Of a stretch of DNA of 64,000 nt, positions 49,545 through 57,262 are shown piece by piece. A program made the position numbers and the translations under genes. Numbering within the stretch: position 1 is the first letter of the stretch; each line of letters opens with the position of its first letter. The notes under the pieces are model-generated. The model was not told where the DNA came from. It did not search any database and saw only the letters and a list, made by a program, of their open reading frames with translations. The DNA is from Conyzicola nivalis_A (lineage in GTDB: Bacteria > Actinomycetota > Actinomycetes > Actinomycetales > Microbacteriaceae): NCBI RefSeq assembly GCF_040548875.1, contig NZ_JBEPSJ010000001.1:1550001-1614000 (forward strand). Direction: 5' to 3'.

Positions 49545-50224
49545 GGCTGCAGCAGGTCGGGCCGCACACGGCGCGTGCGCTCGAGCTGCTGCTCGTGGCG
49601 CCACGCGGCGATCGCACCGTGGTTGCCGCTGAGCAGCACGGGAGGCACCTCGAGGTCGCGCCAGACGGCGGGCTTCGTATAGCTCGGGTATTCGAGCAGG
49701 CCGTCTTCGTGGCTCTCCTCGGTGAGCGACTCCGGGTTGCCGACGACGCCGGGAACGAGTCGCCCAATGGCCTCGATCATCGCCATCACGGCGACCTCTC
49801 CCCCGTTGAGCACGTAGTCGCCGAGGCTGACCTCGCGCACCCGGGCGCGCGTGGCGGTGTGGGCGATGACTCGCTGGTCGATGCCCTCGTAGCGGCCGCA
49901 GCCGAAGACCAGGTGCGGCTCGAGCGCGAGCTCGCGCGCTGTCGCCTGGGTGAAACGCTCGCCCGCGGGCGAGGGGAAGATCACGACGGATGATTCGTCC
50001 TGCAGAACCTGGTCGAAGGCCTCGCCCCACGGCTCGGGCTTCATCACCATTCCGGCGCCGCCGCCGTAGGGCGTGTCGTCGACGGTGCGGTGGCGGTCGT
50101 GGGTGAAGTCGCGCAGGTTGTGCACGCCGAGGTCGATGATGCCGCGCTCCCGGGCCTTGCCGAGGAGGGAGATATCGAGCACCCCGAAGAATTCCGGAAA
50201 GATGCTGATGATGTCGATGCGCAC
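49541..50224 (-). CDS. trmD: tRNA (guanine-37-N1)-methyltransferase TrmD
   Basis: A 227-residue SPOUT methyltransferase making m1G37. Features: MRIDIISIFPEFFG, then the trefoil-knot motifs GCGRYEGIDQRV and EVSLGDYVLNGGEVA, and PAVWRDLEVPPVLLSGNHGAI near the C-terminus. It starts with GTG at 50224; TACGCT (50231-50236) ends 7 nt upstream, consistent with a leaderless transcript. Confidence 0.96.
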   Translation of the reverse strand: MRIDIISIFPEFFGVLDISLLGKARERGIIDLGVHNLRDFTHDRHRTVDDTPYGGGAGMVMKPEPWGEAFDQVLQDESSVVIFPSPAGERFTQATARELALEPHLVFGCGRYEGIDQRVIAHTATRARVREVSLGDYVLNGGEVAVMAMIEAIGRLVPGVVGNPESLTEESHEDGLLEYPSYTKPAVWRDLEVPPVLLSGNHGAIAAWRHEQQLERTRRVRPDLLQP

Positions 50225-50244
50225 CTGTACAGCGTAGACGCGAC

Positions 50245-51009
50245 TCAGAAGCCGGACGAACCCGCCCGGTAGCGGTCGACGACCAGCTCGACCAGTTCGG
50301 CCGGGGGCGACTCGCCTGCCGCGAGCAGCGGAGCGGTCGCGGCATCCGCGGTCGTCGCGTGGGCGAGGTCGGTGAAGTAACCGGGCGCGAGCAGGTAGGT
50401 GCTCACCACGACCCTGGCGGATGACTCGCGCTCGAGCTCGACGGCGTCGGCCAGTCGCGGCTCTGCCGCAGAGATGAATCCCACCCGCACGGCGCGGCCG
50501 AGCGCGGCCGAGAGGCGCGCACCCATGTCGTGGCAGTCGGCCACGGCGCGGGCGTCGCTCGATCCAGCGCAGGCGAGCACCACGCCGTCGTCCGGTTTGA
50601 GCCCCGCCTCGAGCAGGCGGCGGCTCAGGACGGCGACGAGGCGGTCGTCGGGTCCGAGTGCCGCGGCGAGCGCCGTCGGGCGCGGGGCGACGGCGAGCTC
50701 GTCGCGCAGGTCGACATGCACGTGGTACCCGGCCGAGAGCAGCAGCGGCACGACGACCGCCGGTACCGCGTGGTCGAGCGAGTCGAGGGTCGCCTCCACG
50801 TCGGGCTGCTGCACGTCGACGAAGCCGCCGCTGACGGTCAGGTCGCCGCGCGCCCCCGCCACGGCGGCGACGAGCGACGCGACGGCCCGCTGGCCCACGG
50901 GCGACGAGGTGCCGTGCGAGATGGCAACTAGGGCCGGCTGGGCGGTGTGCCGCGGCTCAGCGGGGGCCGGGGCGGGGTCGGCGACGCGGGGGTCGAGGAG
51001 CATCGTCAC
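50245..51009 (-). CDS. CbiX-type sirohydrochlorin chelatase
   Basis: About 254 residues with two CbiX-like halves: ALVAISHGTSSPVGQRAV with the metal-binding His near the N-terminus, VVPLLLSAGYHVHVDLRDEL, and in the second half a degenerate copy (VVLACAGSSDARAVAD). It probably inserts Fe2+ into sirohydrochlorin to complete siroheme, needed by NirB. The GTG at 51009 overlaps the nirD stop by 4 bp (GTGA); an ATG at 51003 is an alternative. Confidence 0.85.
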   Translation of the reverse strand: MTMLLDPRVADPAPAPAEPRHTAQPALVAISHGTSSPVGQRAVASLVAAVAGARGDLTVSGGFVDVQQPDVEATLDSLDHAVPAVVVPLLLSAGYHVHVDLRDELAVAPRPTALAAALGPDDRLVAVLSRRLLEAGLKPDDGVVLACAGSSDARAVADCHDMGARLSAALGRAVRVGFISAAEPRLADAVELERESSARVVVSTYLLAPGYFTDLAHATTADAATAPLLAAGESPPAELVELVVDRYRAGSSGF

Positions 51010-51401
51010 GCGACATCCTCGATCTCGACCTCGATGAAGCCGCCGACCACGCGGGTGCGGTACGTCTTCAGAAAGAGGCTGGGGTCGGTGAAGCACTCCC
51101 CCGTGCCGAGGTCGTAGACCTGCTTGAGCAGCGGGGATGCCACGGTGGGGCGGTGCTCGTCGGCGACGGCCTTCGAGCCGACGATGCCGCGGGCCATCAC
51201 GTAGGCGTCGGTCGCGGGGTCCTGGTGGTTGACGGCATAGATCTCCTGCGGGGAGATCACGAACAGGGCGATCTGCTTCATGCGCAGCAGCAGCGCCTCG
51301 CCCCACGACGGCTCGAGCTCGTCGACGGCGCAGGCCTTCTCCCAAACGGCGGTGCCCGCGGATGCGGCGGTGCTCGTTGATGCGGCGGTGGTGAGTGTCA
51401 T
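51006..51401 (-). CDS. nirD: Nitrite reductase (NADH) small subunit NirD
   Basis: 131 residues of the NirD Rieske-like fold: CAVDELEPSWGEALLLRMKQIALFVISPQEIYAVNHQDP, VMARGIVGSKAVADEHRPTVASPLLKQVYDLGTGEC. The cluster-ligand cysteines and histidines of true Rieske proteins are absent, as is normal for NirD. It starts at 51401 behind AGAAGGG. Unusually it is divergent from nirB rather than downstream of it, and is coupled to the chelatase gene. Confidence 0.93.
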   Translation of the reverse strand: MTLTTAASTSTAASAGTAVWEKACAVDELEPSWGEALLLRMKQIALFVISPQEIYAVNHQDPATDAYVMARGIVGSKAVADEHRPTVASPLLKQVYDLGTGECFTDPSLFLKTYRTRVVGGFIEVEIEDVA

Positions 51402-51432
51402 TGCGCTGCCCTTCTCTGCCGGAACACGCTCA

Positions 51433-51464
51433 ACGGTAGGCGGCGCATGTTTCGTTTCAGTCAC
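51433..51464 (-). promoter_or_regulatory. nirD promoter with GlnR-like box
   Basis: Read on the minus strand, GTGAC-TGAAAC-GAAAC (51449-51464) matches the actinobacterial GlnR consensus GTnAC-N6-GAAAC exactly. A -10 TACCGT lies at 51433-51438. A further GTTTC-N8-GAAAC inverted repeat is at 51470-51487. Confidence 0.6.
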
Positions 51465-51524
51465 CCCGTGTTTCGTCGGCATGAAACCTGCCTCACAATC
51501 GCCGCTTCTGGGTGTGCGGGCTTT

Positions 51525-51578
51525 GTGACTCCGGGGATACACGCGGGCAACCGGCGCGAAACCGCCGCTTCCTAGGCT
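51525..51578 (+). promoter_or_regulatory. nirB promoter with GlnR-like box
   Basis: GTGAC-TCCGGG-GATAC (51525-51540) matches the GlnR consensus at 9 of 10 fixed positions apart from the variable base. TAGGCT (51573-51578) is a plausible -10, placing the box at about -45 to -60, a usual activator position. The leader then carries a Shine-Dalgarno TAAGGA before the ATG at 51624. Confidence 0.5.
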
Positions 51579-51623
51579 GGCCGAACCGAATGCGCGACCC
51601 GTCGATCCGTAAGGAACCAGCCC

Positions 51624-54215
51624 ATGAGCCAGACTGACTCCGTTCGCCCGCGCGAGATCGTCGTGGTCGGCGGCGGTCCGGCCGCCCACCGCTTCGTCGA
51701 CGCGATCTCCTCCCGCGACACCGGGCACTCGGTTCGGGTGACCGTCGTCGCCGAGGAGGTGCACCTCCCCTACGACCGCGTCGCGCTCAGCCGCCGGCTC
51801 GCCGGTGCCGAAGACCTGACGCTGCAGCCCAGCTCGCACTGGGACGCCGACCACGTCGCGCTGCGCACCGGCGAGCGCGCCACCGCGATCGACCCCGCGG
51901 CCAAGACCGTCACCACCGAGCACGGGTCCGTGCTGCGCTACGACGAGCTCGTGCTCGCCACCGGCTCGAGCGCCCCCGTGCCCGACATCCCGGGCGCCCA
52001 CCTGTCGCGGGTGTACCGCACCATCGACGACGTCGACTTCTTCACCGGCGAGGTCGTGAGGCTCTCCGCCCTGCTCGGCCGTCCTGCGCGCGTGCTCGTC
52101 GCCGGCGGCGGCCTGCTCGGGCTCGAGGCTGCCGGCGGGCTGCAGAAGCTCGGAGCGGAGACGGCGGTCGTGCACTCCGGCGGATGGCTCATGTCGGCCC
52201 AGCTCGACGAGGGCGCCGGTCAGGCGCTCGGCCGGCTGATCACCGGGCAGGGAATCGCCCTGCACCTCGGCACTCGTCCGCGCCTGATCGAGGAGACCGA
52301 CGGCGTCGTCAGCGGCGTCAAGTTCACCAACGGGCAGCGGATCGACGTCGACATGGTCATCTTCTCGATCGGAATCGCGGCGCGCGACGAGCTCGCCCGC
52401 GACGCCGGCGTGACCGTCGGCGAGCGCGGCGGGGTGATCATCGGAACCGACTGCCGCAGCTCGCACGAGAGCATCTGGGCGATCGGCGAGGTCGCGAACT
52501 TCGACGGCCGCTGCACCGGGCTCGTCGCCCCGGCCAACGCCATGGCCGAGGTGGTCGCCGACCGTCTGCTGGGCGGCGCCGCCGAGTTCACGACGGTGGA
52601 TGACGCGACGAAGCTGAAGCTCTCGGGCGTCGACGTGGCGAGCTTCGGCGACGCCCGCGGCGAGCAGGACGGCGCGCTCGAGATCGTCTACGCCGACCCC
52701 GCCCGCGGCCTGTACCAGAAGCTCGTGATGTCGGCCGACGCGCGAACGCTGCTCGGCGGCATCTTCGTCGGCGACGCGGAGCCCTACGCGTCGCTGCGCC
52801 CGATGCTCGGTCGCGAGCTGTCGGGCGAGCCGGGCGCCTACCTGTCGGGCCTCGGCGGCGGGGCTCCCGAGGGTGACGACCTGCCCGACGACGCGCTGGT
52901 CTGCTCGTGCAACAACGTCGACGCGGGAGCTGTGCGCGCGGCGGTGCGCGGCGACCACGGCGAGGCGTGCACCGACCTCGGCACACTGAAGACCTGCTCG
53001 CGGGCCGGCACCCAGTGCGGCTCGTGCGTGCCGCTCGTGAAGAAGCTGCTCGGCAGCGAGCTGGCGAAGTCGGGCATCGAGATGTCGCGTGCGATGTGCG
53101 AGCACTTCCCGATCAGCCGCCAGGAGCTGTTCGAGTCGGTGCGGGTGCTCGAGCTGACCACCTTCGACGAGATCGTCGCGCGGCTCGGCGCCGGTCGCGG
53201 CTGCGATATCTGCAAGCCCGCCGTGGCATCCATCCTCGCCAGCCAGCGCGGCGCCTACATCCTCGACGGCGGCCGCGGCGGCCTGCAGGACACCAACGAC
53301 CGCGCCCTCGCCAACATGCAGAAGGACGGCAGCTACTCGGTCGTGCCGCGCATCCCCGGCGGTGAGGTCACCCCGCAGAAGCTGGCCGTGATCGCGCAGG
53401 TCGCCATCGACTACGGGCTGTACACGAAGATCACCGGCGGCCAGCGCATCGACCTGTTCGGCGCGCGCCTCGACCAGCTGCCCGACATCTGGCGCGTGCT
53501 CGTCGACGCCGGCTTCGAGTCGGGACAGGCCTACGGCAAGGCGCTGCGCAACGTGAAGAGCTGCGTGGGCTCCACCTGGTGCCGCTTCGGGGTGCAGGAC
53601 TCGGTGGCGATGGCCATCGGCCTCGAGCTGCGCTACCGGGGGCTGCGGGCCCCGCACAAGTTCAAGTTCGGCGTCTCCGGCTGCGCCAGGGAGTGCGCCG
53701 AGGCCCGCGGCAAAGACGTGGGAGTCATCGCAACGGAGCTCGGCTGGAACATGTACGTCGGCGGCAACGGCGGCTTCCAGCCCGCGCACGGGCAGCTGCT
53801 CGCCTCCGACCTCGACGACGCCACCCTCATCAAGTACATCGACCGGTACATGATGTACTACATCCGCACCGCCGACCGCATGCAGCGCACCGCGCGGTGG
53901 ATGGAGGAGCTTCCCGGCGGCATCGACCACGTGCGCGAGGTCGTGATCGACGACTCGCTCGGCCTCGCCGACGACCTCGAGGCCGCGATGGCCCTGCACG
54001 TCGACAACTACGAGGACGAGTGGGCGGCGACGCTGCGCGACCCGGAGCGGCTGCGCCGGTTCCGCAGCTTCGTCAACGCGCCGGACTCGCCCGACGTCGG
54101 ATTACCCCGCGTTGCAGAACGCGGGCAGACCCGGCCTCCCACTGAGGCAGAATTGGCCAACCCGGCTACGGTGTTCGTAGCGGGACCGACGATCCCTGTG
54201 AGAGGGAACATGTAA
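51624..54215 (+). CDS. nirB: Nitrite reductase (NADH) large subunit NirB
   Basis: 863 residues; reduces nitrite to ammonium with NADH. Domain order: FAD/NADH oxidoreductase (1-400, GGGPAAHRF near the start and GGGLLGLEAAGG), BFD-type [2Fe-2S] (LVCSCNNVDAGAVRAAV and CGSCVPLVKKLL, about 429-475), a second BFD-like segment with CDICKP, then the sulfite/nitrite reductase ferredoxin-like and siroheme/[4Fe-4S] domains with CVGSTWC and VSGCAREC supplying the cluster cysteines. Full length. The stop overlaps the cobA start (TAATG), linking nitrite reduction with siroheme synthesis. Confidence 0.96.
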   Translation: MSQTDSVRPREIVVVGGGPAAHRFVDAISSRDTGHSVRVTVVAEEVHLPYDRVALSRRLAGAEDLTLQPSSHWDADHVALRTGERATAIDPAAKTVTTEHGSVLRYDELVLATGSSAPVPDIPGAHLSRVYRTIDDVDFFTGEVVRLSALLGRPARVLVAGGGLLGLEAAGGLQKLGAETAVVHSGGWLMSAQLDEGAGQALGRLITGQGIALHLGTRPRLIEETDGVVSGVKFTNGQRIDVDMVIFSIGIAARDELARDAGVTVGERGGVIIGTDCRSSHESIWAIGEVANFDGRCTGLVAPANAMAEVVADRLLGGAAEFTTVDDATKLKLSGVDVASFGDARGEQDGALEIVYADPARGLYQKLVMSADARTLLGGIFVGDAEPYASLRPMLGRELSGEPGAYLSGLGGGAPEGDDLPDDALVCSCNNVDAGAVRAAVRGDHGEACTDLGTLKTCSRAGTQCGSCVPLVKKLLGSELAKSGIEMSRAMCEHFPISRQELFESVRVLELTTFDEIVARLGAGRGCDICKPAVASILASQRGAYILDGGRGGLQDTNDRALANMQKDGSYSVVPRIPGGEVTPQKLAVIAQVAIDYGLYTKITGGQRIDLFGARLDQLPDIWRVLVDAGFESGQAYGKALRNVKSCVGSTWCRFGVQDSVAMAIGLELRYRGLRAPHKFKFGVSGCARECAEARGKDVGVIATELGWNMYVGGNGGFQPAHGQLLASDLDDATLIKYIDRYMMYYIRTADRMQRTARWMEELPGGIDHVREVVIDDSLGLADDLEAAMALHVDNYEDEWAATLRDPERLRRFRSFVNAPDSPDVGLPRVAERGQTRPPTEAELANPATVFVAGPTIPVRGNM

Positions 54216-55036
54216 TGAGCGAGCAGGCTGGCACCGGGGTTCTCGGTGGCGACCGTTCGGGCGCGGTCGGCGAGGTCACTCTCGTCGGCGGCGGGCCTGG
54301 CAGTGACGAGCTGCTCACGGTCGCCGGTGCTCGGGCGCTCGAGCGCGCCGACGTCGTGCTGTTCGACCGGCTCGCGCCGCACGGCTCCCTGACCACGCTC
54401 GCGCCCGGCGCCCTGCTGATCGACGTCGGCAAGACGCCCGGTCACCACCCGGTGAGCCAGAAGGAGATCGAGGCGCTCATCGTGCGGCACGCGCTCTCCG
54501 GCGCGAACGTGGTGCGTCTCAAGGGAGGCGACCCCTACGTGTTCGGCCGGGGCAGCGAGGAGGTTCTCGCCTGCCACGCTGCCGGCGTGCCCGTCACCGT
54601 CATCCCCGGCGTCACCAGCGCCATCGCCGTGCCCGCCGCCGCCGGGATCCCGCTCACGCACCGCGGCATGACCCGGCTGTTCACCGTCGTCTCCGGCCAC
54701 GCACCCCTCTCCGACACCGAGCTCGAGCACCTCGCCGGCCTCGGCGGAACCATCGTCGTGCTGATGGGGATCGGAACACTGCCGAGCATCACGCAGGGCC
54801 TCGTGCGTTTCGGCGCCGACGCACGGCTGCCGGTCGCGATCATCGAACGCGGGTTCAGCGCCACCCAGACCACCACCGTCGGCACCCTGGCGTCGATCGT
54901 GTTCGACGCGGCGGCCGCGAAGGTCAGCTCCCCCGCCGTGCTCGTGATCGGCGAGGTAGTGCGACTGGCGTTCGACGGAGACGCCGAGGCATCCGTGCTC
55001 CTCGCCCGCGCCGAAGCCCTGGCGGACCTCGCATGA
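54215..55036 (+). CDS. cobA: Uroporphyrinogen-III C-methyltransferase (SUMT)
   Basis: A 273-residue SAM-dependent methyltransferase making precorrin-2, the first step to siroheme. Motifs: VTLVGGGPGSDELLTVAGARAL, RLKGGDPYVFGRG, GVTSAIAVPAAAGIPLTHRG and the C-terminal PAVLVIGEVVRL. The chain is of normal monofunctional length. It overlaps nirB (TAATG) and the hemD fusion (ATGA), so these form one translational operon. No precorrin-2 dehydrogenase (SirC/Met8/CysG-N) gene is found in the window. Confidence 0.95.
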   Translation: MSEQAGTGVLGGDRSGAVGEVTLVGGGPGSDELLTVAGARALERADVVLFDRLAPHGSLTTLAPGALLIDVGKTPGHHPVSQKEIEALIVRHALSGANVVRLKGGDPYVFGRGSEEVLACHAAGVPVTVIPGVTSAIAVPAAAGIPLTHRGMTRLFTVVSGHAPLSDTELEHLAGLGGTIVVLMGIGTLPSITQGLVRFGADARLPVAIIERGFSATQTTTVGTLASIVFDAAAAKVSSPAVLVIGEVVRLAFDGDAEASVLLARAEALADLA

Positions 55037-56217
55037 GCGACACCGACGACGCCCGCGTCGCAGCGAGCGCCGACGACGCCCGCGTCGCAGCGAGCACCGA
55101 AGAACCGCGCGTCGCCGGGTTCCGCCCCGACCAGCTCGAAGGCTTCCGCATCGGAGTCACCTCCGACCGGCGCTCGGAAGACCTCATCGACGCGTTCGAG
55201 CGCCGCGGGGCCACGGTGCTGCACGCACCCACCCTGCGCATCACCAACGCGCAGGAGGACGACCCGATCATCGCCGACACCCGCGAGATCATCGCCCGCC
55301 GCCCCGACGTGCTGCTCGCCTCGACCGGCTACGGCATCCGCCGCTGGTTCGAGGTCGCCGACGCCGCCGGAATCGGCGACGCGCTGACCGAATCGCTGTC
55401 TGCCTCGCGCATCCTCGTGCGCGGCCCGAAGGCGCGCGGCGGCATCCGCGCCGCCGGCCTCAACGACACGGGCATGAGCGAGGTGGAGACTACGGCGTCG
55501 CTCGTGACCAAGGCGCTCGACGAGCTCGAGCCCGGGCTGACGGTGGCGGTGCAGGTGCACGGCTACACCGATGAGGAGCAGCTCGACCGGCTGCGCGAGC
55601 AGCACACGGTGCTCACCGTCGCCCCCTACCGCTGGGCGATGGTCGGCGCAGACAACGACCGGGTGAAGCGGCTGCTCGAGGCAACCTGCGCCCGGCAGAT
55701 CGACGCCCTCACCTTCACGAGCGCGCCCTCGGTCGACGCCCTGTTCATCGCGGCGGAGGCGCTGGGCCTGCTCGACGACCTCGTCGACGCGCTGCAGACC
55801 GACGTGCTCGCCGCCGCGGTCGGCCCCGTGACGGCCGCCCCGCTGCTCGCCCTCGGGGTGCGGCCGATCCAGCCCGAGCGGTACCGCATGGGAGCGCTCA
55901 TCCGGCTCGTCTGCGAGTACCTCGAGACCGAGCGGGTGCGCCGCGTGCCGACCCGTCACGGCGAGCTCACGCTGCGCGGCCAGCTCGTCGAGATCCACGG
56001 GGTGCGCGCCCTGCTGCCGCCCACGTCGCTCGCGCTGCTGCGCCAGCTGGTCGCCGCCCCCGGCGCGGTGCTGTCACGCACCGAGCTCGCCCGCGCACTG
56101 CCCGGCATCCAGGATGACCACGCCATGGAGGTCGCCCTCAGCCGCCTGCGCAGGTCGCTCGGCACGCCGGGGCTCATCGCCACCGTGGTCAAACGCGGCT
56201 ACAGGCTCGACGTCTAG
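55033..56217 (+). CDS. Uroporphyrinogen-III synthase fused to a winged-helix domain
   Basis: 394 residues. Residues 1-30 contain a duplicated DDARVAAS segment. Residues about 35-300 form the HemD fold (FRIGVTSDRRSEDLIDAFERRG, LLASTGYGIRRWF, ALTFTSAPSVDALF). Residues about 310-394 are an OmpR-type winged helix (GELTLRGQLVEIHGVRALLPPTS, EVALSRLRRSLG, TVVKRGYRLDV) without a receiver domain. This HemD-wHTH architecture is known in actinobacteria (for example Rv0260c). It may supply uroporphyrinogen III for siroheme, regulate the locus, or both. It overlaps cobA by 4 bp and its stop overlaps the convergent mobA stop. Confidence 0.9.
   Translation: MSDTDDARVAASADDARVAASTEEPRVAGFRPDQLEGFRIGVTSDRRSEDLIDAFERRGATVLHAPTLRITNAQEDDPIIADTREIIARRPDVLLASTGYGIRRWFEVADAAGIGDALTESLSASRILVRGPKARGGIRAAGLNDTGMSEVETTASLVTKALDELEPGLTVAVQVHGYTDEEQLDRLREQHTVLTVAPYRWAMVGADNDRVKRLLEATCARQIDALTFTSAPSVDALFIAAEALGLLDDLVDALQTDVLAAAVGPVTAAPLLALGVRPIQPERYRMGALIRLVCEYLETERVRRVPTRHGELTLRGQLVEIHGVRALLPPTSLALLRQLVAAPGAVLSRTELARALPGIQDDHAMEVALSRLRRSLGTPGLIATVVKRGYRLDV
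55045..55098 (+). repeat. 27-bp in-frame tandem duplication at the start of the HemD fusion
   Basis: Two copies (55045-55071 and 55072-55098) starting GACGACGCCCGCGTCGCAGC and differing by one base. They encode the repeated DDARVAASA/T at the N-terminus of the fusion protein. Confidence 0.9.
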
Positions 56218-56834
56218 ATGAGCGCCGCGCCCGCCGCCCGCGGAACGTCGATGCCGAACGACCGCGCCTGCTCCGGTGTGTCGACGTCGGCGCACAGCGC
56301 GTCGTCGACCGCGACCTCCACGGTGTGGAGTCCGCCGACGAGCCGTCGCAACGGCAGGCCGGCGAGGTCCCCGCTCGACCGGGCGGATGCCGCGGCGCGC
56401 ACGAGGGCGTCGGTGCGGTACACCGCCAGCAGGGGTTGGCGTCGACCCGAGTCATCCACGGCCACCACCGCCTCGCACGCCCCGTCCGTGTGCGGCGGCG
56501 CCTCCGCGAGCAGCGCCCGCACCGCCTCGCCGACGCGCGGCAGGTCGCAGGCGAGCACGAGCAGCCACGCGGCGGGCCCGTCGACGAGCCTGGCGAGCGT
56601 GTCCACCCCGGCGACCAGCGCGGCGGCCGGTCCGCCCAGCGCCGGGCTCTCCCGCGCGGTCAGCACGCCGGCCGGGGCGAGCTCGTCCGGCCCCACCACG
56701 ACGACGGTGCGGGCATCGCGCGCGGCCTCCACCGCCAGCTCGACGAGCGGGCGGCCCTCGAACAGGAGCGCCGACTTCGCCGAGCCCATGCGGCTCGACC
56801 GGCCTCCGGCGAGCACGATCGCGTCGAACTCCAT
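56214..56834 (-). CDS. mobA: Molybdenum cofactor guanylyltransferase-like protein
   Basis: 206 residues with the MobA nucleotidyltransferase motif LAGGRSSRMGSAKSALLFEG (about 8-27) and the LACDLPRV metal-site motif. It would attach GMP (or a related nucleotide) to molybdopterin for the nitrate reductase. Length is normal. It is convergent with the hemD fusion and shares the bases CTAG at the stops. It is divergent from the DUF6457 gene and moeA. Confidence 0.88.
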   Translation of the reverse strand: MEFDAIVLAGGRSSRMGSAKSALLFEGRPLVELAVEAARDARTVVVVGPDELAPAGVLTARESPALGGPAAALVAGVDTLARLVDGPAAWLLVLACDLPRVGEAVRALLAEAPPHTDGACEAVVAVDDSGRRQPLLAVYRTDALVRAAASARSSGDLAGLPLRRLVGGLHTVEVAVDDALCADVDTPEQARSFGIDVPRAAGAALI

Positions 56835-56995
56835 GCGTGTCTCCGTCTCCCGTGTTCAAGCGTGCTCCGCAGGCTACCCGCGTGAGGTTGCGGCGCTGTT
56901 ACCCCCGGTTTCGGGCGCATTGCGGGCCGCTCACCGGCGCCCGGGCGCTGCGATACTCTGGCACGGCAGTGCGGAACGAACGAGGGAGCGTGCTT

Positions 56996-57262
56996 GTGAG
57001 CGACGAGGCCGACCGGATGCTTCGCTGGATCGAATCGGCACGCGCCGAGCTGGACATCCCGCCGGAGGTGACCCTCGACGTGACGGCTCTGCTCGACCTG
57101 GCCAGGGTGGCGGCACACGGGGTGACGCGGCCGGCGGCCCCGCTCACGACCTTCCTCGCCGGGTACGCGGCCGGACGGGCGGGCGGATCTGATGCCGACA
57201 TCGCGAACGCCATCGACCGGCTCACGGCACTCGCCGAGGCGCTCCCCGGCGACGCACGCTGA
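56996..57262 (+). CDS. DUF6457 protein, molybdopterin-linked
   Basis: An 88-residue helical protein (SDEADRMLRWIESARAELDI, DVTALLDLARVAAHGVTRPAAPLTTFLAGYAAGR). The family is small, actinobacterial and repeatedly found beside molybdenum cofactor genes; its role is not established. GTG at 56996 is chosen because GAGGGAG lies 7 nt upstream; the GTG 6 bp earlier is too close to it. The 3' end overlaps the likely moeA start by 71 bp. Confidence 0.8.
   Translation: MSDEADRMLRWIESARAELDIPPEVTLDVTALLDLARVAAHGVTRPAAPLTTFLAGYAAGRAGGSDADIANAIDRLTALAEALPGDAR

Noticed and set aside
51006..51401. NirD as a Rieske [2Fe-2S] protein
   Set aside because: No CxH...CxxH ligands are present; this is normal for NirD small subunits and not a loss.
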